Assembly: GCA_035477215.1 (NCBI GenBank)
Contig: DATIKU010000019.1
Coordinates: forward strand, 1 to 62,206
DNA length: 62,206 nucleotides
DNA from: Spirochaetota bacterium
GTDB taxonomy: Bacteria > Spirochaetota > UBA4802 > UBA5368
Direction: 5' to 3'
Positions within the stretch are counted from its first letter, which is position 1, and every line of letters begins with the position of its first letter. Both the position numbers and the translations under genes were made by a program. A model generated the notes under the pieces. It made no database searches. It saw nothing but the letters and a program-made list of their open reading frames with translations, and was not told where the DNA came from. This document shows, piece by piece, positions 28,130 to 35,050 of this stretch.

Positions 28130-28867
28130 TCAATAGATGTCGATCGGACCCTCGATTTGGCCCTCGATAAACTGGCGGGCGAACAGGTCTTCTTTCGAGA
28201 AAAAGCTTTCGGTATCGCCGTGGTACACGATCCGGCCGCCGTATAAGAGCGCCACCTCGCGTGCCACCTTCTCGACCAGTTTCAGGTCGTGGGTTACGAC
28301 GACCGATGTTGCCGAGGAACCTTCCGATATGTCGAGGATGAGGTTGGCGATCGAATCCGAGAGAATTGGGTCGAGCCCTGCAGTGGGATCGTCGTACAGG
28401 ATTATCTCCGGATCGAGACAAATAGCGCGCGCGAGCCCCACCCTCTTCTGCATGCCGCCCGAGAGCTCCGAGGGGAGCTTCAGCTCGCTGCCCGCGAGCC
28501 CGACCCTGGCGAGCGCCCCGGTAACGAGTTCTTCGACCCGATCCTCGTGCACACCCCTTCGCCTGAGTCCAAAGGCGACATTATCGAACACGTTCATCGA
28601 ATCGAAAAGACCGCCCTTCTGGAAAACGTACGCTATCGACACACCAGAACCCGTCGCGCCCGCCATTCCGCGCGGATCCCGGCCATCTATGGTAATACCC
28701 CCCTCGTATCCGGCTATAAGTCCGGCAAAACATTTAAGAAGCACCGATTTGCCGCAGCCGTTCTTTCCCATAAGGGCCGTGCGTCCGCCCGTGGGGACAT
28801 GCATGTCGATGCCCTCGAGAACCATCCGGTCGCCGAAACCAAGGCGCACGCCCGTCGCGTTGATCAC
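28130..28867 (-). CDS. mlaF: ABC transporter ATPase, MlaF-like
   Basis: 245 residues, a single ABC ATPase with Walker A GKNGCGKS, Q-loop VFQKGGLFDSM, signature LSGGMQKR and Walker B IILYDDPTAGLDP, and the switch His in VVTHDL. The KGGLFDSMNVFDNVAF and SGGMQKRVGLARAI segments are typical of MlaF/Ttg2A ATPases that power phospholipid transport between inner and outer membranes. The permease (MlaE) and MlaD-type partners are not adjacent; instead the ATG overlaps the rsgA stop by four bases. Confidence 0.85.
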   Translation of the reverse strand: MINATGVRLGFGDRMVLEGIDMHVPTGGRTALMGKNGCGKSVLLKCFAGLIAGYEGGITIDGRDPRGMAGATGSGVSIAYVFQKGGLFDSMNVFDNVAFGLRRRGVHEDRVEELVTGALARVGLAGSELKLPSELSGGMQKRVGLARAICLDPEIILYDDPTAGLDPILSDSIANLILDISEGSSATSVVVTHDLKLVEKVAREVALLYGGRIVYHGDTESFFSKEDLFARQFIEGQIEGPIDIY

Positions 28868-29799
28868 TGGTATTTCCTCTCGTGTGACTCCCTGAGCGAC
28901 TGGAGTATGTTAAGGTACGAAATGTACCGGTCTTCGTGTATCCGGCCCGCATCCACCATCCGCTTCACCCCGCAGTCCGGTTCGTGATCGTGGCTGCACG
29001 GACGAAAGGCGCATTCCTCCGCGAAATCGCCGAACTCGTAAAAATAATCCCCCGCCGTCTCCGGCTCGATGTCGACCAGCCCGAACTCACGCAGTCCCGG
29101 AGTATCAATAATCCTGGTCCCATCAACGGAATAAATCATCTCGACATTGGTCGTTGTATGCCGGCCCTTTCCTGTGCTTTCGGATATCTCCGAAACGCGC
29201 AGATCGAGGTCGGGGTGCAGCCGGTTCAGTATGCTGGTCTTGCCGACTCCTGAATACCCCACGAAAAGCGATGCGTTCTGCGCAATAAACCGGCCGAAAT
29301 CTTCAATTCCCTCTCCAGTTTTGGCGCTGACCAGCGCAAGATCGATGGGCGCATTATCGTAGTACTCCATTATATGGGTCACGTCGCCCTTTTCGGCAAG
29401 ATCGCGCTTGTTTATGCAAAGCAGCATCGGAATGCCGTCCTTGCACGCCCGTACCGACAGGCGGTCGACGAAACGAAGGTTGAGCCTGGGATTGTCGAAT
29501 GATTGCATGATAACGATGCGATCGAGGTTGCTTGCGATAACGTCTTCTTTCCTGTTGCGCCCCTTTTCCTTGCGGGAAAACGCGTTTTTCCGCGGGAGAA
29601 TCTCCGAGATGACCCCTGTCCCCTCTCGGTCAAGCTCGATCCGGGCAAGGTCGCCGACCGCCACGGGATCGGAGTATTTTCGCACACTCTTTTCCCGGCG
29701 CATCCTTCCGCGCAAAACACAGTTTATCCTTCGACCTTCATAGAGAACGGTAGAATACATGCCGAAGACCTTTACGACCGTACCGATTCCCTTCTCCAT
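28864..29799 (-). CDS. rsgA: ribosome small-subunit GTPase RsgA
   Basis: 311 residues: N-terminal OB fold (~1-75), circularly permuted GTPase in the order G4 (INKRD), G5 (SAK), G1 (GYSGVGKTS), G3 (DTPGLREFG), and a C-terminal zinc knuckle with CAFRPCSHDHEPDC. RsgA checks maturation of the 30S subunit. Its stop codon overlaps the start of the mlaF-like gene (ATGA), so the two unrelated functions share a transcript. Confidence 0.95.
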   Translation of the reverse strand: MEKGIGTVVKVFGMYSTVLYEGRRINCVLRGRMRREKSVRKYSDPVAVGDLARIELDREGTGVISEILPRKNAFSRKEKGRNRKEDVIASNLDRIVIMQSFDNPRLNLRFVDRLSVRACKDGIPMLLCINKRDLAEKGDVTHIMEYYDNAPIDLALVSAKTGEGIEDFGRFIAQNASLFVGYSGVGKTSILNRLHPDLDLRVSEISESTGKGRHTTTNVEMIYSVDGTRIIDTPGLREFGLVDIEPETAGDYFYEFGDFAEECAFRPCSHDHEPDCGVKRMVDAGRIHEDRYISYLNILQSLRESHERKYQ

Positions 29800-29848
29800 G
29801 ACTCAGGCCGCATCGTGCGGTATTCCGCAGCGAAAGACGTAAATCAAA

Positions 29849-29874
29849 GAGGCGGGGCCGCTACACCCCGCCTC
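29849..29874 (-). terminator. intrinsic terminator downstream of the Loa22-like gene
   Basis: GAGGCGGGG pairs with CCCCGCCTC (9 bp, 8-base loop). Read on the minus strand it is followed by TTTGATTT and lies about 45 bases past the stop codon of the lipoprotein gene. Confidence 0.7.
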
Positions 29875-29917
29875 CTGTAGTAAACATGTAGTTATGCTCA
29901 TAAGAACGACAGAGCGC

Positions 29918-30415
29918 TTATTTTTTGGGAACGACCTTAAAGGTTACGCGTCGCTGCTGCGCGTCCTTGGGATCAACGCCGGGAAGCAGTTCCGACGATC
30001 CGACGCCCGTGTAGGTCATCTTGGGAGAGGTCACCCCTTTCGCCTTTAGCGCGTCGAAAACGGCCTTCGCGCGGTCAGCGGAAATTTTGATATTTCCGGG
30101 CTTCGCGCCCACGGGGCCTTCGGGTCCGCGTGCGTCGGTGTGTCCGGTTACCTGAAGCACATAGCCCTCGGGAAGCTTGTCGATGACGCCCCTTACAACC
30201 GGGGCCGCGGCAGTCGCCCATTTGTCCCATTTCTGGGCCGGAACTTTCGAGCTCTTGTAGTCGAAGCCCTCTACGGGTATGCGTGCGAGCTGTTCGTTCT
30301 GGGCCCCGACGATGGTGCCCGACGGTGACGCGTCCTGTTTGACTTCAGGCGTCGTTTTGCATGCGAACGCGAACGCTATTAGGCTGATGAAAGCGACAAT
30401 AGTTAATTTCTTCAT
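29918..30415 (-). CDS. OmpA-family lipoprotein resembling leptospiral Loa22
   Basis: 165 residues. A signal peptide with a spirochaete-type lipobox (AFAFAC, lipidated Cys near residue 19) is followed by a short linker and an OmpA-like peptidoglycan-binding domain with VTGHTDARGPEG, SADRAKAVFDAL and DAQQRRVTFKV. The insertion between the TGHTDA strand and the ADRA helix (EGPVGAKPGNIK) is the same as I recall in Leptospira Loa22, a surface lipoprotein linked to virulence. It should tether the outer membrane to peptidoglycan. AAGGGG lies before the ATG. TTGACA is seen upstream on the minus strand (30491-30496) with a poor -10. Confidence 0.88.
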   Translation of the reverse strand: MKKLTIVAFISLIAFAFACKTTPEVKQDASPSGTIVGAQNEQLARIPVEGFDYKSSKVPAQKWDKWATAAAPVVRGVIDKLPEGYVLQVTGHTDARGPEGPVGAKPGNIKISADRAKAVFDALKAKGVTSPKMTYTGVGSSELLPGVDPKDAQQRRVTFKVVPKK

Positions 30416-30618
30416 TCCGTTTATACCCCTTACCTGTACCTGATTTTAAGGCCATTGGCCCTGCCCCGAACCTATCAGAATATAAAGGACTGTCAAGACA
30501 AAAAGTAAAAAATTCAGGAGTCCCGCCGAAACGCTCAAGTTTTTGGAGTTACATGCCGATATTGTCATAACAGGGTTCAATATGGCAATTCCCTCCCGAT
30601 TATTGTTATATTGAGGCT

Positions 30619-30690
30619 CCTGGCACTGCGCGTAAAAGTCGTTTATGAAAGGCAGAATAGCCGCCCAGCTATTCTGCCTTTTGTTTTTTT
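30619..30690 (+). ncRNA. candidate small RNA ending in an intrinsic terminator
   Basis: No plus-strand gene lies upstream, yet a perfect terminator ends at 30690. TATATT (30607-30612) with a poor -35 about 18 bases upstream would start a transcript of about 72 bases. No family is recognised. Evidence is the terminator plus a plausible -10 only. Confidence 0.35.
30648..30690 (+). terminator. strong plus-strand intrinsic terminator
   Basis: AAAGGCAGAATAGC (30648-30661) pairs perfectly over 14 bp with GCTATTCTGCCTTT (30668-30681), loop of six, followed by TGTTTTTTT. The U-tract is on the plus strand, opposite to both neighbouring genes. On the minus strand the hairpin also sits just after a stop codon but lacks a U-tract there. 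Confidence 0.8.
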
Positions 30691-31085
30691 CATTTGCCCT
30701 CGGGGAGCCGCAACAGCGCCAGCGGGACGAAATTCTTGAGGTCCCCGATCATGATCCCCATTTCCCCGACGTCGTTTACCGTGAAGGTCACCAGGTACTC
30801 CATTCCATTATGAAGGTTATGAAATGCGCTCCGTTTCTTTTTATCTTTTATCAAGGCCTCCACGTCAAACTCGATATCGATGTTTTTGCTGTCGTAAAAC
30901 ACAAGCTTATTGAATACGGTATCGAGGTATTTCAACCGGAGGCGGAGCGTAAGCGTTTTACCCTTGTATGAAGAAATATTTTCCTCGATATCAGCTAAAT
31001 TAATATCTTCATATTCCTGCGCCGGAAGCGCGCCGGATATCGTTAGCACCACGCATAACGTAAAAAAAATCCCGGCGCGAATCAT
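30690..31085 (-). CDS. secreted protein of unknown function
   Basis: 131 residues with a signal peptide (~1-22, cleavage probably after LPA). The mature part is a small beta-rich domain that includes YKGKTLTLRLRLKYLD and EYLVTFTVND strands, reminiscent of an OB-like fold of periplasmic proteins, but I cannot name a family. AGGAGGGAG precedes the ATG. It is monocistronic by spacing. Confidence 0.78.
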   Translation of the reverse strand: MIRAGIFFTLCVVLTISGALPAQEYEDINLADIEENISSYKGKTLTLRLRLKYLDTVFNKLVFYDSKNIDIEFDVEALIKDKKKRSAFHNLHNGMEYLVTFTVNDVGEMGIMIGDLKNFVPLALLRLPEGK

Positions 31086-31416
31086 GCAGGCTCCCTCCTG
31101 AATGGATGATTTTCAGTTTAACCCCGGACTTTAAAGCGCGGCAGTAAAGATGGCAAGCAATTAACCGCTGTCTTTAGGAGAATGTGCGCGCGTCGTCAGG
31201 GGAAAATGTTGTTACAATGCCACGGGCTTTCAGCGCGCTAAAAATGCAAACGTCCATTTCGAAGCGCTGCATGAAAACTCATTATGAATCTTTATATACT
31301 GCTGCAGACCACCCTTGTCTGAAACCCGGCATTTAATAGCGTTAATTGCCGATAAAAAGACCAATAGAAACTGTCCGCCGCCGGGGAATAAAAATCCCCG
31401 GCAGGCGACCGGATGT
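31086..31416. other. intergenic region with a GC hairpin
   Basis: No gene was recognised. A hairpin CCGGGGA/TCCCCGG (31381-31401, 7 bp, 7-base AT loop) lies just beyond the receiver-protein stop codon and could end the hydrogenase operon on the minus strand, though no T-run follows directly. The remainder is AT-rich and featureless. Confidence 0.45.
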
Positions 31417-31791
31417 TCAGATTTTTAACGCCCTCTTTATGGTGGAAATCAGATGAGATGGCGAGACCGGTTTCTGGAAAACGCCGTCAAAACCGAGCCT
31501 GTCGATTTCGATATTTGACGCCGTCGCCAAACCTATGCTGCTGAGGAGGTATACGGGAGCGCCCTTCCCCTGTTTTTTAATCTCCTCGGCCACTTTGGCG
31601 CCCGTGTCGATTCGCTCCATCATCATGTCACACAGTATCAGCGCGGGGTTAGACCTCGAGCTTTTTTCGACACCTTCGTCCCCGCTCATCGCCGTCTCGA
31701 CCGCAAAGCCTTCCGTGGCAAGGATCGCGGAAATCGATTCGAGGATATCGGGATCGTCATCGATTATCAGTATGAGTTTCCTGTCGTCCAT
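31417..31791 (-). CDS. stand-alone receiver-domain protein
   Basis: 124 residues, one response-regulator receiver domain: acidic pair IIDDDPD, phosphoacceptor Asp in LILCDMMM, the Ser in LLSSI, and the Lys in VFQKPVSP. There is no output domain. It begins 14 bases after the hydrogenase maturation protease gene on the same strand, so it is probably the last gene of the hox operon. Stand-alone receivers act through protein contacts (CheY-like) or in phosphorelays; the partner kinase is unknown. Confidence 0.92.
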   Translation of the reverse strand: MDDRKLILIIDDDPDILESISAILATEGFAVETAMSGDEGVEKSSRSNPALILCDMMMERIDTGAKVAEEIKKQGKGAPVYLLSSIGLATASNIEIDRLGFDGVFQKPVSPSHLISTIKRALKI

Positions 31792-31805
31792 GGTATGTCT
31801 CCTGA

Positions 31806-32321
31806 CTAATGTTGAACATCACGCTTACCGGCATTCCCGGTGGTTTGCAACCTTTCCATCGCCTCAACGGATGATTCACCGATAACGCGCACAATAAAGG
31901 ACAACGCCCTCTCCAGGCCTCTACTCGCTTCAATCGAGAGCCCCTCGCGAAGGTCCCATTCGTACCCGCGGATCGCCAGCATAAACGCCACCGGGGAACG
32001 TCCGTTTATCTCCTCGCACAGCGCGAGAACCGATTCCGCATCCAGGGAGTGCGTGGTGAAGCTTATATTCCGCGAAGGCAGAATCCGGGTGAATTCAAAA
32101 GGGGGATTCGATTTCATGGACGCGTCAACGAATACGACCACATCCGCACCGGCTATATCGTACGCGTCCTCAATATTGAGCTGGTAGTTCGCCTCGCAGC
32201 GGACAACATCCGGCTTTTCGCACTCCACGCGGCGTACCAGTTCTATGCCAAGACCGTCGTCGCTGCGCCCGGGATTTCCGATCCCCCATACGAACACCCT
32301 GAGCCGATCTCCAACGGTCAT
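31806..32321 (-). CDS. hoxW: hydrogenase maturation protease
   Basis: 171 residues of the HyaD/HybD/HoxW endopeptidase family. The conserved start VWGIGNPGRSDDGLG contains the nickel-binding acidic residue, and VVFVDAS gives the second. The protease checks nickel in the immature large subunit and then removes its C-terminal extension. Its ATG overlaps the hoxH stop by four bases, as expected for an enzyme that acts on HoxH. A long C-terminal part beyond the usual ~150 residues carries no recognised motif. Confidence 0.92.
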   Translation of the reverse strand: MTVGDRLRVFVWGIGNPGRSDDGLGIELVRRVECEKPDVVRCEANYQLNIEDAYDIAGADVVVFVDASMKSNPPFEFTRILPSRNISFTTHSLDAESVLALCEEINGRSPVAFMLAIRGYEWDLREGLSIEASRGLERALSFIVRVIGESSVEAMERLQTTGNAGKRDVQH

Positions 32322-33769
32322 TTTCTCAAGACGTCGAGGGTCACGCCCTGTTCGTCGACGAGCTTCACCTCCAGCGGCATCCTCCCCAGCGCATGGGTCG
32401 CACAGCTAAGACACGGGTCATAGCACCGGATGGCCACTTCGACGGCGTTGAGCATGCCCTCGGTTATCTCTTTCTGTCCGTTGAGTTTTTCCTTCGCGAC
32501 GTAATTGACGGCCCTGTTCATGGGCTCGTTGTTGTTCGTCGTCGAAACGATGAGGTTCGCCATGGCGATCTGATCGTTTTCGTCGACCCTGTAGTGATGG
32601 AACAGGGTTCCCCGCGGCGCTTCGATGAGGCCCACGCCCTCGCTCTTTCTGGCTCCCTTCACGACGAGGTCGTTTTTTAGCAGATCCTTATCGTTAAGAA
32701 GTTCCTGAATAACCTCGCCCGCGTGCAAAAGCTCGATCAAGCGCGCCCAGTGCATATGCATGGACATGTGATTCGGCTTGCCCTTGGTGTAGGCCTTGTA
32801 TATCTCGAACTCTTTCTGTGCGAGCGGAGAAGGAATGAAGTCGCAGGTGTTCAGTCGGCCAAGCGGGCCGACGGTGTACCACCCGTCCGATTTCCCGATC
32901 GACCTGAGGTACGGGAACTTCATATAGCTCCACGAGCGCACCTCTTCCCCGATGTACTTGAGGTAATCCTGGTAGTCGACATCATCGAGGATCTTTTTCC
33001 CGTCTTTGTCGACCGCCCGCAGCACTCCGTGGTAAAAGTCGAGCGCTCCGTCCCTGCGGACGAGGCTCAGGTGGCTCGACGGGAATACCGCGAAATTGTC
33101 GATGAACGCCGCGTTCTTTTTATGGTATCCTATAAAGAAATCGATTGCTCCCTGTGCCCACTCGATCATTTTCCTGATATTGAGCGGATCAGCCCCTTTA
33201 ATAAATTCATCTCTCTCTTCAGGGCTGAGGCACTTGTTGATGCCGCCCGGTATCGCCCCGGTACCGTGAATTTTCTTGCCGGCGGTCGCGCGGATGATCT
33301 CCTGCCCGAACTTGCGCATCATGACGCCCTGCACCGCGAGGTCCTTGTGGTGGATGGCGACCCCGATTACGTTGCGGATCGCCGGATCCGCGTCAATCCC
33401 GAAGAGCAGATCGGGCGATACAAGATGGAAGAAGTGTAGCGCGTGCGACTGAAACATCTGCCCATAGTGCATGAGCCTGCGCATCTTCTCCGCTGTCGGG
33501 GTAAGCCCGTCTCCAGTACCGGCCCCTACGATGACGTCCATCGCCTTCGCCGCGGCGAGGTGATGGCTGACCGGGCAGATACCGCACAGGCGCTGTACCA
33601 GCACGGGCGCCTCCCAGTACGGCCGTCCCTGTACAAAACGTTCAAAACCCCTGAATTCCACTATATGGAACCGGGTGTCCGTCACCCGGCCCTGCGGGTC
33701 GAGCTGAATGGTCACCTTGCCGTGCCCCTCGACGCGTGTTACCGGTTCTATCGTGATTTTTCTTCCCAT
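32318..33769 (-). CDS. hoxH: NAD-linked [NiFe] hydrogenase large subunit
   Basis: 483 residues. The nickel is held by cysteines in LCGICPVSHH near residue 62 and in DPCLSCATH near the C terminus; the latter is followed by a 24-residue tail (ALGRMPLEV onwards) that the HoxW protease should remove. The length and the sequence around these sites fit the bidirectional HoxH (group 3) type rather than membrane-bound uptake hydrogenases. It forms the catalytic site for H2 oxidation or evolution with HoxY. Confidence 0.96.
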   Translation of the reverse strand: MGRKITIEPVTRVEGHGKVTIQLDPQGRVTDTRFHIVEFRGFERFVQGRPYWEAPVLVQRLCGICPVSHHLAAAKAMDVIVGAGTGDGLTPTAEKMRRLMHYGQMFQSHALHFFHLVSPDLLFGIDADPAIRNVIGVAIHHKDLAVQGVMMRKFGQEIIRATAGKKIHGTGAIPGGINKCLSPEERDEFIKGADPLNIRKMIEWAQGAIDFFIGYHKKNAAFIDNFAVFPSSHLSLVRRDGALDFYHGVLRAVDKDGKKILDDVDYQDYLKYIGEEVRSWSYMKFPYLRSIGKSDGWYTVGPLGRLNTCDFIPSPLAQKEFEIYKAYTKGKPNHMSMHMHWARLIELLHAGEVIQELLNDKDLLKNDLVVKGARKSEGVGLIEAPRGTLFHHYRVDENDQIAMANLIVSTTNNNEPMNRAVNYVAKEKLNGQKEITEGMLNAVEVAIRCYDPCLSCATHALGRMPLEVKLVDEQGVTLDVLRK

Positions 33770-33783
33770 TGTCTCTCTCCGTA

Positions 33784-34323
33784 TCAGTCAAACTTCACGA
33801 CTTCATAAGGCAGGTCTAAGGGCTTGCCCTCCAGAAGCGCCACGAGCGCGTTCCAGATGAGGTCCGCCATCGGCGGGCACCCCGGCAGGTAGTAGTCGAT
33901 CTTCACGATCTCGTGCAGGGGATACACCCGGTCCAGGATCATCGGAAGCTCGTCGTCGTTGGGTATGATCCCGTCGTCCACGGTGGGACAGTTCAAATAT
34001 GCCTCCTCCAGGCATTCCTTTACCGGGATGCCGTTGCGCATGGCCGGCAACCCTCCCATGATCGCACATTCCCCGAGTGCAATCAGTATTTTACAGTGTT
34101 TGCGGAAAAGCCGCAGGTTCTCGACGTTCTCGCTGTTGCAGCATCCTCCCTCGATGATGCCGATATCGCACTGTTTCGTGAAGGTCTTTATATCGTCGAT
34201 AGGCGACTTGTTGAACTCCACGAGGTCTATGAGGGTAAGTATACGCTCGTCGATGTCGAGCACCGACATGTGGCATCCAAAACATCCGGCAAGCGACGCC
34301 GTCGCGACAACCGGCTTGCTCAT
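33784..34323 (-). CDS. hoxY: NAD-linked [NiFe] hydrogenase small subunit
   Basis: 179 residues, short as in soluble HoxY proteins, with cysteines for one [4Fe-4S] cluster in AGCFGCHMS, GGCCNS, GECAIMGG and LPGCPP. It passes electrons between the nickel-iron site in HoxH and the HoxFU module. No twin-arginine signal, so cytoplasmic. It starts after GGAGG and is separated by 14 bases from hoxH. Confidence 0.95.
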   Translation of the reverse strand: MSKPVVATASLAGCFGCHMSVLDIDERILTLIDLVEFNKSPIDDIKTFTKQCDIGIIEGGCCNSENVENLRLFRKHCKILIALGECAIMGGLPAMRNGIPVKECLEEAYLNCPTVDDGIIPNDDELPMILDRVYPLHEIVKIDYYLPGCPPMADLIWNALVALLEGKPLDLPYEVVKFD

Positions 34324-34353
34324 ATCGTTTCCTCCATTATTGTCTCGAATTGT

Positions 34354-35049
34354 CTAGGCGCGTTCGAGCTCGCCGCCGATCGGCGTGCCGTCGTATTTAC
34401 GCTTTCCGATGGGCACCGCGTACCCCACCCCCTTCCTGATCAGAGATCCCACCGGACACAGTTCCATGGCTCGCTTCGCCTGTTCTTCGCCAAGCGATGC
34501 CGCGAGCTCGGGATCGTGGCCGATGCGCACCCTGCCGCCGCGATCGACAAGGCCGAAGACCTTTCTTCCATCGGCGGCGGTAATGCCCCTGACGCACCGC
34601 AGACACTGGATACAGCGGTTGCCGTCCTTGTATAGCTTCGGAATCGACGCGTCAACACTCCGCCTGGGCCATAGATACGGGAAGCGCGGGGCGAGCATGA
34701 GATACCGATAGGCGAGCGCCTGCAATTCGCAGTTGCCGCTCTTTTCGCACACCGGGCACATGTGATTGCCCTCGACGAACAGCATTTCGATGATTGATTT
34801 GCGCATGTCGTTGATCTCGGGAGTATTGTTTTCCACCATCATCCCGCTGGCGACCGGAGTGGTACAGGCCGCCATGTTCCTCCCGGCGACACTCACCGTG
34901 CATATTCTACAGGCGCCCGCGGGTTTGAGCCCGTCGTAATTGCAGAGCGTCGGAATATATACACCGCTGGAACTCGCGGCCTCGACGATGGTCTGCCCGG
35001 CCCTGGCCGTGCATTCTTTTCCGTCTATGGTGAATTTAATCTCGCTCAT
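34354..35049 (-). CDS. hoxU: hydrogenase diaphorase subunit HoxU
   Basis: About 231 residues. The N-terminal plant-type [2Fe-2S] domain has CNYDGLKPAGACRIC and a fourth Cys in AACTTPV; a NuoG-like region follows with the His/Cys cluster site (NHMCPVCEKSGNC) and a C-terminal [4Fe-4S] site (CIQCLRCVRG ... LCPVG). It wires HoxF to HoxY. The start at 35049 was chosen from the GAGGAGC upstream and the usual MSEIKFTIDG-type N terminus; a longer frame (from 35094) overlaps hoxF. Confidence 0.94.
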   Translation of the reverse strand: MSEIKFTIDGKECTARAGQTIVEAASSSGVYIPTLCNYDGLKPAGACRICTVSVAGRNMAACTTPVASGMMVENNTPEINDMRKSIIEMLFVEGNHMCPVCEKSGNCELQALAYRYLMLAPRFPYLWPRRSVDASIPKLYKDGNRCIQCLRCVRGITAADGRKVFGLVDRGGRVRIGHDPELAASLGEEQAKRAMELCPVGSLIRKGVGYAVPIGKRKYDGTPIGGELERA

Positions 35050-35050
35050 C

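Noticed and set aside
28017-28421. A 134-codon minus-strand frame overlapping the MlaF-like gene 3' end
   Set aside because: Different phase from the ATPase, Arg/Pro-rich, no ribosome binding site.
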